Shown piece after piece: positions 55,101-63,518 of a stretch of DNA of 64,000 nt. A program made the translations under genes and the position numbers. The notes beneath the pieces were generated by a model that saw only the letters and a list, made by a program, of their open reading frames with translations, was not told the origin of the DNA and made no database searches. The stretch is taken from NCBI GenBank assembly GCA_017302655.1, contig JAFLDE010000003.1:1-64000 (forward strand), read 5' to 3'. Source of the DNA: Burkholderiales bacterium. Its GTDB lineage: Bacteria; Pseudomonadota; Gammaproteobacteria; Burkholderiales; Burkholderiaceae_C. How positions within the stretch are numbered: position 1 is the stretch's first letter; each line of letters begins with the position of its first letter.

Positions 55101-58100
55101 ATGCCTGACTTGGCTGGCAGCGCGGCTACGCCAGATCGCCTGTGGGAGCGCTATTGGGACTTATGGAACACCGTCTGCAGTGGCCACTCATGGAGCAGCG
55201 CGTTTGCTCAACGTGGCTACCACTGGCTTTTTGCCGTGGAGGGCTTGGACAAGTTGTTGGACAAGAGTCCGTGGCAGGAGAACGGCAAGTTCCTGACGGA
55301 ACTTGACGAGGATCGCAAGCTACGCCTAGCGCTGGCCCACCAAGTCTGTCAGCCAGCATTCTTAGACCGCGTGACCCCAGCGACAAATCGCGATCATGTG
55401 CGGCGACGCGCCTGGCTGGTGGTGCGAAAAGCGCACCGTCTGCTGGGCGCCCCGGGCGCAGCTTTGTCTCTGCCACCTCAGCAAGGCGGCTCATTGACAG
55501 CCATCGAGTGGCTGTGTCTGGCCGGCACCAATCTAGCGCAAAAACGGCCGGCCGATCATCCCTTGAACCCGCTGTCGAAACGACGACCACATAGGTCAAG
55601 TGATGACGGACTAGCGCACGCACATGAGGTCATTGATCAACTGACGCCGTCGTCAGTTGAGGGCGATGCTGCACGGCCGAATGGCGCCGCCTCAGCGATC
55701 GGCGCTGCGATTGATTTCGTACTCAACAGTTCGCCACCGATGTGCGGGCTTTCTACGCTATCGGACTGGTTTCCGCATCTGCTCTCCAAGTCAGGCGCTG
55801 ATATGCGGCTGATCCCTCACCTGCCGACGGTCAGCGAGATCGCGGCCTCGCTATATGCGATTGAAACCCAGCCTCATGCTGATGGGCGGGCGCTCTATCG
55901 GTACTCATTCCGGGAATCAGATTCCTCGTCATCGGCACGAGAGATCGAGCGGCGATTTGCCCAGGTAGTCATGGCCGGCGAGCCGCCCTACCCAGCTGAT
56001 GAAGTGACCATGCGTTTCAAAGAGGTGCCGGCATTGGAAGCCCAACGCCTCGTTGTGGAGAGGAGTACCGAGCTGCGACCATGGACTGAACTGGCCTCAC
56101 CCGCAAACGGCACGCAGCAACACCAAACACCTGTTACTCGCAGGGCGGTGCACCTCTTCCATGCTTTGCTGGCGATGCACCAGAATGAGGTGGATGGTGA
56201 TAGCAGTTTTGCCTACGTACCCTTCCGACCGCAACTGTTCCGGCAAGGGCAAGGTGACGAGCTAACGCTCTACTTGGTGGCCGAGGGAGTTAAGCGCGAT
56301 CAACTCGGCGTCAACGCCTGGTTCCACGACCGAGATCAACGAGTGCAATCAGTGACGGTTCCCTTCGCCGGAGCCGAGCTGTGGCGTGTTGGGTGGGCTG
56401 TCGCTGATGTGCTGGGCGTTGCGGCCGACATGGCGGGGGAGACCGGTGAGCGAGACGAGCAGCTTGATGAGCTAAAGGCACTTGGCGACGAAGCAGACTT
56501 CGCAGAAATCAATAGTGCCCGGGCCATGGGAGAGCTTGAGGGCTACGTATTGCGCCAGCAACTGCGGAAGTTGCAGGGTAGCTACCTTTCATCGGCCCAG
56601 ATTGATTCAATGGGTGGGAGTGATACCCGTCTGCCACGCACGGTGGCACGGGCGTTGTCCCTGCTCAGGGACTTTCCGGCGCGCCAGGATTTAGCCTCCC
56701 AGGTTAGGCACCTGCTCGCAGTAGAGGCCGAGGGTCGCGCTATGGCACTGCGCCTTGAGCACGGCAGCGGCGATGACATGCGCCACGTGTTGCACAGGGT
56801 GTATCCAGAGGCTTTGAACAGGTTGCCTCTGTGGGTTCTGCAATGCCTGCCGCTGCAGCCTGCCGCTGACCAGGTCGAGCACCTACGTCCTGAGCTACGT
56901 TTGATGCTGGCGCTGTACCGGGCGCTGTACGCTGCCCCGGACGCAGTCCCCGACGGCAGCGTTACGCCCTTGCGCATGGCCCTGGCGCTAACCACCATCG
57001 GCGTTGGGCTGCGGGGCAGCGTTGCCGCGCTAATGGGCTACTCACAAGCGATGGGCGCGGCTCGCATGCCCGAGCACCTGAACTTGCCTGCGCATTGGGC
57101 AACGGCCGACATGGAGCGCCAGGACCCTCAGGGCGACTACAGCACTATTCGAAAGCGCCTGTTAGATGGCGATTGGCCCGCGCTGTGCAAGGCCAGCCCG
57201 TGGCATTGGATGCTGGCGTTGGTTGGTTTGCTGGATGTCGCTTTGCCACAGGCCTTTGACCTCACTGATTTGATATCGGTGTATCAAGTCTTGGCACAGT
57301 GGCAGACCGCGCCAGCCGATGGGATCCATGGCGAAGACCTTGCTGAGGAACAACAGACGATTTGGCCTTTTGACGCCTTGCCTACCGTCCCATTGCAGCG
57401 CTTCGGCCAAGCGATTGCAGCCTTGCCTAGGGCGCTAAGTGCGCTCGACACGTTGCGTGGCATGCAGGTGGTGATCGTGCAGAGTCAGAAATTTGGGCGC
57501 CATCCGCATACAGACGAGTTCGTAGACGCCAGTGGTGCGAGCTGGCAACTTGGCAAGTCGCAGTTCACGAGCTTGTTTGCGAATACCTTACCGCAACGGC
57601 TGGTTGGCCGGCGCAAGCTGACGATTTGGTCAGAGACACGCAGCAGCGTTGACGGTGAGCTCCTAGCTGTGCACACGCTGGACCACAAGCTTGGACGGTG
57701 GTTTAGCTTTGAAGGCCATGAACCCGAGGTGCCGAAGGCAGCGCCAGGACTACGCGACATGCCTTCGCAGCGGGACACAGCGATTGAGCTAGACGATGCG
57801 ACATCTGCGATTCCTTTGCAGGTCAAAGTGGGTGCGCAAAGGCAGCTCGACCAAGCTACAAAGCACTCTTTGCCCTCCCCTCTAGAGAGCTCTGCTGTCA
57901 CTGACTCGGTACGGGTTGAACGATTGGAGGAGTGGCAGCTGGACTCTTGGAGCAAGCGATTCGGGGTTGTCCGAAACAGCGACGACGAGGACCTGAGTGC
58001 CCATGGCCAGCTACGTGTTGCGCTGTTCCAGTGGCGGGCAGATGACAGTTACAGCCACCCTATTGCCGAGGTTGGTCTGAGCGGTCTTCCGTTGGCGCCG

Positions 58101-59798
58101 GCAGCACAGAAGGCCCTGCAATCGCATCTGAACGGCGACTTCAAGTTCGTGAACAAGGCAGCCAAGCGAGGTGCGGAATTCCATTGGCAAGACGACAGGA
58201 AGGTCTTCTCGTGGCCCGAGCACCGGCGCCGTGTCCTTCTCAGGCAGGCCCTCCGCGCCTGCCGCGAACTAAACGTTCAGCTCCTGGTGCTGCCCGAGGT
58301 GTCTGTTCGACCGGACACGGTGAAGTGGTTGAAGGATGAGCTGATGCACCATCCAGGCTTGGCTGTGTTGGCAGGAACCTTCCGTCAGTTCGAGGCGTCG
58401 AGTAGCCACCCAGAACACCTGAAAGAGAAGTTGACCTTGCTCTGGCAGCCAGGCAGCGCCGAGTCCCAGGACCTCGGTTTGACAGGCGATGCCCTGGTCT
58501 TGCAGTTTCAGCGTGACAAGAAGTACCGCGCCGTGGCAGCGCATGAGCTATTTCGCCCAGGCACTAAAGACCTTGCGCCCCTGTACCGGGAACAGGAGGT
58601 GTTGGAGCAGCTACGCGGCACACCAGCGAGGACATGGACAGCTGATCAGCTCCAGGCGCTAATGAAGGCCCTCATCCACGGCCCGCAAAATCTTCGCTAC
58701 TGCATGGAGCTGATCTGCTCCGAGTTGTTCCTACTCACCAGTCCAGCAAACCGACGGCCGCTACTTCAAGACTTGGCCAAGGTGTTGCAGCAGTTTGGCT
58801 CTGATGCAACTGATGCCAAGACTCAGATCGACCGTGACACCCATGCGTTGGGTGAGTGGTTGACCGTCACCCAAGCCAACCGTGAACGGCGTTCGGTCCT
58901 GTTGGTGCCGGCTTGCACAAGTCGCAGCAACGACTACTGGCATGCTGGTCAAGCTAGCGTGCTTGCCTCGGGCACCGCTACCGTGTTCTGCAACACCGTC
59001 AACAAGGGGCTGAGCGCGGGGGGCAGCTGCTTCATTGGCATCGACTCGGTGCAGAAGTCGAAGAATGCACCAGGGGTCGTACGCTTGCTCACGCCGTACC
59101 ACGGCTGGCATCACGGCATCCTTCAGCCGTCGGGCACGGGGGCTTTGTCTGACACGGACCAAGCCCTGGTGGTGGTGGATTTGGATCCGGTTCATGTGGT
59201 GAGTGGTAAGCCCCGGCCACAGTTGCTGCCCGAGCCCATGTCTATGGTGGCCTACTTGCCCATCGTGGAAGTACTTCGCATTGAAGAAAACGCGCGGGCT
59301 CTCGCTGCTGACCTGAACGATCAACTCAAAGGTGAACAGGGACGCCAGGCCTTGGAGCAGGTGCTCACCGCGGATAGGTTTCCAACCCCGTGCGACAAAC
59401 TGCACAGCCGTGAACATTTTGAAGCGGCCCTGGGCAACCTGCTCAGGGCCAAGCGGGATTGCAGTTTGAACGCTGAGTTCGGTGGCCCGGAGCTGGAAGC
59501 GTTTGTCGATTTCTTCAGTGACCCCGCGGCCGTCCGTCAGCGCATCTTGGCTTCCTTGCAGGACCACCACCAACAACCCGCGCCATTGACTAAAGCCGAC
59601 GGTCAGGTACTGGCGCCCGCGTGGTTGGATTACTTGGTTGCCGATCTGACTTGGAAGCAAGCGGGTGACAAGCGGCTCGATGGTGACCAAGCTCGCAAGA
59701 ATCAGCCTGCGATCCGGGTTCCACCCTGGCAGCATGCGCCGGCTCATCCCACTGGAGATGTTGAAGGTGCGAGCCCAGGAAATCCAACCGCAGTCTGA
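52182..59798 (+). CDS. Giant primase-reverse transcriptase-nitrilase fusion (DRT1-like)
   Basis: One 2538-residue chain. (1) DnaG-like primase front: CHC2 zinc finger Cys38/His41/Cys63/Cys66 (LCPFHQDTRPSLNL, YHCFACGAHGNA), the VIPIRGG-x-x-LGFAGRAL core near 216-236, and a Toprim domain with Glu286 (YLVEGFLDAL) and Asp337/Asp339 (FLDNDSAGFAG). (2) Reverse transcriptase at about 640-890: motif A with Asp702 (RLDAKRYYDSI), motif B GIPQG (788-792), motif C YVDD (836-839). (3) About 1100 residues (890-1990) with no family I recognise. (4) C-terminal nitrilase fold at about 1990-2400 with Glu2039 (LVLPEV), Lys2113/2114 and Cys2179 (ELICSEL). RT plus nitrilase is the DRT1 (UG1) defence layout; the fused primase is the odd part. 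All catalytic residues appear intact. A defence role is inferred, helped by its place in an island with a restriction system and DarTG. GGAGGAG precedes the ATG. Confidence 0.9.
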   Translation: MDGRYDVGDLLTKLPLEGVVQRLGIETERRGTTTRALCPFHQDTRPSLNLYPGDGATPAHYHCFACGAHGNAIELVKKVQGLEFWPAMQWLAQQFGIKAPGRQSKHRSAIAATSESALKFALRIFDEQHDDQRFTSWCAERDFDRSFLYEQGMRCITRGVLVEALQSKSLGERAELNDGLQTLGLVKRLHQRSAPVQGKLNLHDQFQDCFHDGRVVIPIRGGTLKQPALLGFAGRALQSVPPEGVAKYLLTSGFEKSKVLFNEPAAFDAVQRALKAQLPTTLYLVEGFLDALRLQSLGLPAVALMGTSLGKEPMERLKSLAESTESNSELAYSLFLDNDSAGFAGTDQLVRRLLDLRGVNLRWVGMPWRSKPALGKDPDTCLRDLHMTQQAIARLQPFDLPAEAVLLVQALGGKDASDLQPERFGHLTPTVRERALFRVVVALRRLYGHRPPEVVAARLKACDSSWAQQLHAQLADTEASRRALPTRGLYLEEMLPRVALARSLAYHGARRGELPCDEEAWQTLGGNARLFDQIALDRLQAMMAGDRSWIQAAPFDAVQLPRKLTADPKVLDDPRRKVMPHPADLLVQQIVLNELLSQRHDRPSAAGRTFSEAIPAVRWYASRREVVVTGLSEPLNELDEELGLPKALSFGYQIDMDVLEGDQTPSDQGMFRPFGQCWREFMASLAKQCHAIGPRVHVVRLDAKRYYDSIQRFVVRDALLTPLNEALAMHGVPEGIERMLGIPVASAASWDAALEARLERLLVGLIFHHEYRDPNAEGRTQRSSELVGIPQGPVLSAYIGTIALFPVDEAARGFIHRTAEKGPDNAWRPRAGYARYVDDIVLFADSEDLLRQLRELLQAKAAERSIDLIHKGERVRAGSPKHVMRQLNDGRGLAPSVPAWDPPLVGDGETDYGLGGELPEVDRQCALQMLRRAALLHEPREIASQVKAVLEAPDLRAGDLGLCARWLWWQLAAMPDLAGSAATPDRLWERYWDLWNTVCSGHSWSSAFAQRGYHWLFAVEGLDKLLDKSPWQENGKFLTELDEDRKLRLALAHQVCQPAFLDRVTPATNRDHVRRRAWLVVRKAHRLLGAPGAALSLPPQQGGSLTAIEWLCLAGTNLAQKRPADHPLNPLSKRRPHRSSDDGLAHAHEVIDQLTPSSVEGDAARPNGAASAIGAAIDFVLNSSPPMCGLSTLSDWFPHLLSKSGADMRLIPHLPTVSEIAASLYAIETQPHADGRALYRYSFRESDSSSSAREIERRFAQVVMAGEPPYPADEVTMRFKEVPALEAQRLVVERSTELRPWTELASPANGTQQHQTPVTRRAVHLFHALLAMHQNEVDGDSSFAYVPFRPQLFRQGQGDELTLYLVAEGVKRDQLGVNAWFHDRDQRVQSVTVPFAGAELWRVGWAVADVLGVAADMAGETGERDEQLDELKALGDEADFAEINSARAMGELEGYVLRQQLRKLQGSYLSSAQIDSMGGSDTRLPRTVARALSLLRDFPARQDLASQVRHLLAVEAEGRAMALRLEHGSGDDMRHVLHRVYPEALNRLPLWVLQCLPLQPAADQVEHLRPELRLMLALYRALYAAPDAVPDGSVTPLRMALALTTIGVGLRGSVAALMGYSQAMGAARMPEHLNLPAHWATADMERQDPQGDYSTIRKRLLDGDWPALCKASPWHWMLALVGLLDVALPQAFDLTDLISVYQVLAQWQTAPADGIHGEDLAEEQQTIWPFDALPTVPLQRFGQAIAALPRALSALDTLRGMQVVIVQSQKFGRHPHTDEFVDASGASWQLGKSQFTSLFANTLPQRLVGRRKLTIWSETRSSVDGELLAVHTLDHKLGRWFSFEGHEPEVPKAAPGLRDMPSQRDTAIELDDATSAIPLQVKVGAQRQLDQATKHSLPSPLESSAVTDSVRVERLEEWQLDSWSKRFGVVRNSDDEDLSAHGQLRVALFQWRADDSYSHPIAEVGLSGLPLAPAAQKALQSHLNGDFKFVNKAAKRGAEFHWQDDRKVFSWPEHRRRVLLRQALRACRELNVQLLVLPEVSVRPDTVKWLKDELMHHPGLAVLAGTFRQFEASSSHPEHLKEKLTLLWQPGSAESQDLGLTGDALVLQFQRDKKYRAVAAHELFRPGTKDLAPLYREQEVLEQLRGTPARTWTADQLQALMKALIHGPQNLRYCMELICSELFLLTSPANRRPLLQDLAKVLQQFGSDATDAKTQIDRDTHALGEWLTVTQANRERRSVLLVPACTSRSNDYWHAGQASVLASGTATVFCNTVNKGLSAGGSCFIGIDSVQKSKNAPGVVRLLTPYHGWHHGILQPSGTGALSDTDQALVVVDLDPVHVVSGKPRPQLLPEPMSMVAYLPIVEVLRIEENARALAADLNDQLKGEQGRQALEQVLTADRFPTPCDKLHSREHFEAALGNLLRAKRDCSLNAEFGGPELEAFVDFFSDPAAVRQRILASLQDHHQQPAPLTKADGQVLAPAWLDYLVADLTWKQAGDKRLDGDQARKNQPAIRVPPWQHAPAHPTGDVEGASPGNPTAV

Positions 59799-59894
59799 GC
59801 TGGCGCTCAGACCTACGGAGCAACAGCCGGTCCGGAGGATCTTCTGTAGCGATTGCAGTCGGTCGCCCTGTCGATCTGCTCTGGTCGTTCGCGG

Positions 59895-59902
59895 TGAGTA
59901 AC
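59895..59902. repeat. Target-site duplication, left copy
   Basis: TGAGTAAC lies directly outside the left terminal repeat of the IS66 unit and is identical to 63588-63595. IS66 elements make 8-bp duplications. Confidence 0.85.
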
Positions 59903-60104
59903 GTAAGCGTCCGGCCAACCCGTCTTGACGCCGGGCGACTCGCTCAGGCCGAGTCGTCCAGCGGCCGCCAGCGATGCGGCAGCAGCTCTTCGATCCGGCT
60001 GGCCGGGTGCATTGGCAGCCTCGCCAGCACGTCCTTGAGGAAACGTAGGGGTCGTGTCCGTTGAGCTTAGCCGAGTGCGCCAGGCTCATCACAGCCACCG
60101 CCCG
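59903..60104 (-). pseudogene. IS66 tnpC 3' remnant
   Basis: About 200 bases resemble the 3' end of the intact tnpC plus its terminal repeat, but with scattered differences, so it comes from a related element and not a recent copy. The remaining frame encodes AVMSLAHSAKLNGHDP, then a one-base deletion shifts it before LKDVLARLPMHPASRIEELLPHRWRPL. It joins the TnsA-like fragment at about 60105. Confidence 0.75.
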
Positions 60105-60106
60105 CT

Positions 60107-60217
60107 GAAGCGAAGCAGAAAGAACAGGTCCTCCTCGAGGCTTGACTCGAAGGGAACGTGATCCGGCGTGACGCCGGTGACCTTGACGGGGCTGGCTCCG
60201 AACTTGCGGGAGACCAT
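60107..60217 (-). pseudogene. TnsA-like endonuclease, N-terminal fragment
   Basis: From ATG 60217 the minus strand encodes MVSRKFGASPVKVTGV, then VPFESSLEEDLFFLLRFS, the start of TnsA-type transposase endonucleases, where FESxLExD is the conserved entry to the nuclease domain. After about 37 codons the frame runs into the IS66 remnant. It is a relic of a Tn7-like or similar heteromeric transposon. A CACGCGCCT/AGGCGCGTG hairpin lies just upstream (60223-60251). Identification by eye from a short stretch. Confidence 0.5.
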
Positions 60218-60288
60218 GGCAGCACGCGCCTATGCCAGCCGGAGGCGCGTGTGACCTTGAGCTCGAAGAGTGTGTCGAGCTGACGTAC

Positions 60289-60981
60289 TCAGCTTGCCGC
60301 CACTGCCTTCGGACTCAGCTTCGAAGCCAAGATCTCAAGGGTGTCTCCCCCAAGGTAGTCGCCAGGATCAACTGCTTCATCAGTGCTGGTGTTGCGGTAG
60401 AGCTCACGGGCCGTGTTGACGACGTCCTTGAACTGGAACACCTCGCCGAACTGCTTCTCGACGTTCTTGAAGTCATAGAACACCATCTTCCCGGTGAACC
60501 GGTTCTGGCTGCCATAGACAGGGTTGTCCTCTGACGTCTCAAGGTAAGCCACCGAAGCCGAAACATAGGACCTGGCCGCAGATACAAGATCCTCGTTGCC
60601 GTTGAGCACTTGCTCAATCCACTTCTTGTCGTTCGCTTCGAGGTTGCCCGTGACCTTGATCTCGCCGTCTTTTACGGTGAAATCCCAATCCTTGGCCTTG
60701 ATGTCAGGGCGGGTCAGGTTAATCGCCTTCTGAATCTTGCCGAGTTGCTCTTCGATGGTCTTGAGTGCCGCATTGGCCTGCACCATCGGAAGATGCCGGT
60801 GATTCATGTACACGCGCTCGCCGAACTCCGTTTCGGCCTTGAACGCTTCCATTGAGCGGACGTGGAAAGATGGCTCGGTAGAGGCTGCTCGGGAATTGGC
60901 CCCGGCTTGTGCGCCGCCAAGAGTCGTCGCTTCCGTGGGGGTAGAGCGCGGGGTCGCCGCAGAAATTCGTCCAATGTCCAT
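60289..60981 (-). CDS. Passenger protein of unknown function inside the IS66 unit
   Basis: A 230-residue protein of unknown role. AAGGAGG seven bases before ATG 60981 marks the start clearly. The first 45 residues are Ala/Thr/Ser-rich and look disordered; the middle has a coiled-coil-like stretch (LKTIEEQLGKIQKAI) and a repeated-looking DFTVKDGEIKVTGNLEANDKKWIEQVLNGNEDLV segment near 105-140. I recall this VKDGxxxVTG ... W pattern from uncharacterised proteobacterial proteins. No signal peptide or membrane helix. An effector or secreted protein is possible from the disordered N-terminus but unsupported. Confidence 0.65.
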   Translation of the reverse strand: MDIGRISAATPRSTPTEATTLGGAQAGANSRAASTEPSFHVRSMEAFKAETEFGERVYMNHRHLPMVQANAALKTIEEQLGKIQKAINLTRPDIKAKDWDFTVKDGEIKVTGNLEANDKKWIEQVLNGNEDLVSAARSYVSASVAYLETSEDNPVYGSQNRFTGKMVFYDFKNVEKQFGEVFQFKDVVNTARELYRNTSTDEAVDPGDYLGGDTLEILASKLSPKAVAAS

Positions 60982-61215
60982 CGCAGCCTCCTTGAGTTGG
61001 TCTAGTAGTAGCCGAGGTAGGTCTCGCTGCAGATTCTGGTGAAGATCAGCGACCCCGTGGCAGAGGCCGAAAGTATCGGCATCGCGCCCAGAAGCTTGAT
61101 GGTGCCCCTGCCGTTCTGTGCGGTTGACCTGCTCCCCTCCTGCCGTACTAGCCTGAACGAGAGAAGTCCACAAGCGTCCGGCCAACCCGTCTTGACGACG
61201 GGCGTCGTGTTCAGG

Positions 61216-62748
61216 CTAGGTGCCCAGCGGCCGCCAGCGATGCGGCAGCAGCTCTTCGATCCGGCTGGCCGGGTGCATTGGCAGCCTCGCCAGCACGTCC
61301 TTGAGGTAGCCGTACGGGTCATGCCCGTTGAGCTTGGCCGACTGCACCAGACTCATCACTGCCGCGGCACGTTTGCCCGCGCGCAAGCTCCCAGCGAACA
61401 GCCAGTTCTGCCGCCCAAGCGCGATCGGCCGGATGCGGTTCTCCACCCAGTTGTTGTCGATTGGCAGTTCACCGTCGTCGATGTAGCGCGTGAGCGCTGA
61501 CCAGCGCTTGAGGCTGTAGTCGATGGCGCGGGCAGTGGCTGAGCCGTCCGGTACCTTTTTCCGCTGCTGGCGCAACCACTGGTGCAGCGCATCGGCGACT
61601 TGGCGTGACCATCGTCGGCGGCCCTCCAACCGACCTGCGCTGTCCAGGCCCGCCACCTCGCGCTCCACCTCGTAGAGCTCACCGAAGAACTTCAGCGCCT
61701 GCTCGCCCACGACGCTCTGGTGGTTGGCCCACAGCTCGTGGAACTTGCGGCGCGCATGGGCCATGCAACCGGCCTCGGTGACACCCAGCTCGAACAGCGC
61801 CTTGTAGCCACTGAAGTCGTCGGTCACCAGGCTGCCCTGCCAGCCGGGCTTGCCGGTCGTGCCGGGCAGCCCCAGGAACTCGCGCACATGCTGCCCGCCG
61901 CGCGACTCGGCGAAGTCGAACACCACCGCCCGCACGCTGCTGGTCTGCGTCGTGCAGTAGCTCCACAGGTAGGCGCGGTGCGTCTTGCCGTGGCCGGGCT
62001 TGAGCATCGCCACCGGCGTCTCGTCAGCGTGCAGCACCTGCTCCCGCAGCAGCTCCTGCGCCAACGCATCGACGAGCGGCTGCAGCTGCACGCCGCACTC
62101 GCCCACCCACTGCGCCAGCGTGGAGCGCGCGATGGCGTGCCCCGCTCGCGCAAAGATCGCTTCCTGGCGGTACAGCGGCAAGTGGTCCAGGAACTTGGCC
62201 ACCAGCACCTGGGCAAGCAGGCCGGTGGTGGGCAGGCCCTTGTCGATGACGTGGGCTTCGACGGGTGCCTGGATCAAGTTCTCGCAGCAGCGGCACACCC
62301 ACTTGCCGCGGATGTGGCGCTCCACGGTAAACACCCCGGGCTGGTAGTCGAGCTTCTCGCTGATGTCTTCGCCGATGCGCTGCATGGGACTGCCGCAGAG
62401 GCAGTTGGTGCTGTCCGGCTCGTGGCGCACATCGCGGCGCGGCAGGTGCGCGGGCAGCGCCTGACGCTTGGCTTGCTCCTTGTCGCCGCCGGTCTTGGGC
62501 TGGGGCTGCAGCTGCTCGATCTCTGCGGCCACGGCCGCCAGATCGGTATCAAGCGTCTCGTCCAGCAAGGTGCGCTGCTCTGCGTTGAACGCCTCGGACT
62601 TGGCCGCGAACTTCAGGCGCTTGAGGATCGCGTTCTCGTGCGTGATCTTGTCGATGACGGCCTGCTTGAACGCGATGGCCTGACGCGCGCTGCGAAGCTG
62701 CTGGCGCAGTTGCTGTTCATCGAGGGCGTCGAGGTCGTCGGCGATCAC
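61216..62748 (-). CDS. tnpC: IS66 transposase TnpC
   Basis: A 510-residue DDE transposase: N-terminal coiled coil (LRQQLRSARQAIAFKQAVIDKITHENA), zinc-binding part (CLCG ... CRCC at 116-155), catalytic Asp242 (LHADETPVAML), Asp310/311 (LVTDDFSGY) and Glu436 (DNNWVENRIRPIALGR), and the IS66 C-terminal domain (LKDVLARLPMHPASRIEELLPHRW). Full length and apparently intact. Confidence 0.95.
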   Translation of the reverse strand: MIADDLDALDEQQLRQQLRSARQAIAFKQAVIDKITHENAILKRLKFAAKSEAFNAEQRTLLDETLDTDLAAVAAEIEQLQPQPKTGGDKEQAKRQALPAHLPRRDVRHEPDSTNCLCGSPMQRIGEDISEKLDYQPGVFTVERHIRGKWVCRCCENLIQAPVEAHVIDKGLPTTGLLAQVLVAKFLDHLPLYRQEAIFARAGHAIARSTLAQWVGECGVQLQPLVDALAQELLREQVLHADETPVAMLKPGHGKTHRAYLWSYCTTQTSSVRAVVFDFAESRGGQHVREFLGLPGTTGKPGWQGSLVTDDFSGYKALFELGVTEAGCMAHARRKFHELWANHQSVVGEQALKFFGELYEVEREVAGLDSAGRLEGRRRWSRQVADALHQWLRQQRKKVPDGSATARAIDYSLKRWSALTRYIDDGELPIDNNWVENRIRPIALGRQNWLFAGSLRAGKRAAAVMSLVQSAKLNGHDPYGYLKDVLARLPMHPASRIEELLPHRWRPLGT

Positions 62749-62814
62749 GGGGCGTGATGCTGCCGCCGCGCACCGCTTCGCGCCATTGGCGCAAGCCTCG
62801 ATGGACGCGCTGAG

Positions 62815-63147
62815 CTACAGCAGCGTGATGACGCCGGCCTCGCCGATGCGCTCCCAGGGCAGGCCCAGCACGAGTGCGTCGAGCTGGGCGCGCGACAGAC
62901 TCAGCGTGCCGCCTTGATGCTGAGGCCAGGCGAACCTACCCTGGTGCAACCGGCGCGCCGCCAGCCACACGCCGATGCCGTCATGTACCAACACCTTGAG
63001 GCGATTGGCGCGGGCATTGGCGAACAGGTAGGCGTGGTGCGGCCGCGCCTGGCCAAAGACATTGACGACGCGGGCCAGTGCGGTCTCGGTGCCGGCGCGC
63101 ATGTCCAGGGGTTCGACGGCCAGCCAGATGGCATCGACGCGGATCAA
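62815..63147 (-). CDS. tnpB: IS66 accessory protein TnpB
   Basis: A 110-residue IS66 Orf2 protein (IRVDAIWLAVEPLDMRAGTETALARVV). The family normally begins at this point, which here is a TTG codon overlapping the tnpA stop (TTGA), so translation is coupled. It is needed for transposition in IS66 elements. The frame is open further upstream in tnpA but without family similarity. Confidence 0.9.
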   Translation of the reverse strand: MIRVDAIWLAVEPLDMRAGTETALARVVNVFGQARPHHAYLFANARANRLKVLVHDGIGVWLAARRLHQGRFAWPQHQGGTLSLSRAQLDALVLGLPWERIGEAGVITLL

Positions 63148-63518
63148 CGCAGCAGCTCGCGGGTCCAGGCGGCCAGTTCCTGCGCTGCACTGGTCGGCCA
63201 CGTGATGCGCAATGCAAGCGGGCCGCGCTGCAGCTCGATGCGGATGTCGGCTGATGGTGCTGGAGCCGCGGACGTGCACGGAGCCGTCAGCGCGGGAAGC
63301 GGCAGTGCGATGAACTCAGACCGCTGGACCGTGGCACTGGGTGTGCCCTCGCGGGCGAGTTGGCGCCAACGGTGCACGACGTTGGCATTGACGCCGTGGG
63401 CCAGCGCCACCTTGGCAACTGAGGCACCCGGCTGCGCGCATTCGGCGAGCACCTGCGCCTTCTCCATCTCGCTGTACCGCCGCCTCGTAAACGCTTTGTC
63501 GCTTGCCATCGTGTCCAC
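63144..63518 (-). CDS. tnpA: IS66 accessory protein TnpA
   Basis: A 124-residue protein with a helix-turn-helix of the transposase-8 type (RRRYSEMEKAQVLAECAQPGASVAKVALAHGVNANVVHRWRQ) and the IS66 TnpA C-terminus (PSADIRIELQRGPLALRITWP). First gene of the IS; a start at 63509 (MASDK) is equally possible. Confidence 0.92.
   Translation of the reverse strand: MDTMASDKAFTRRRYSEMEKAQVLAECAQPGASVAKVALAHGVNANVVHRWRQLAREGTPSATVQRSEFIALPLPALTAPCTSAAPAPSADIRIELQRGPLALRITWPTSAAQELAAWTRELLR

Noticed and set aside
58761..60098. 445-codon open frame on the minus strand over the 3' end of the giant gene
   Set aside because: It is antisense to the well-supported nitrilase region, has no recognisable protein pattern except the IS66 remnant at its start, and no ribosome-binding site.
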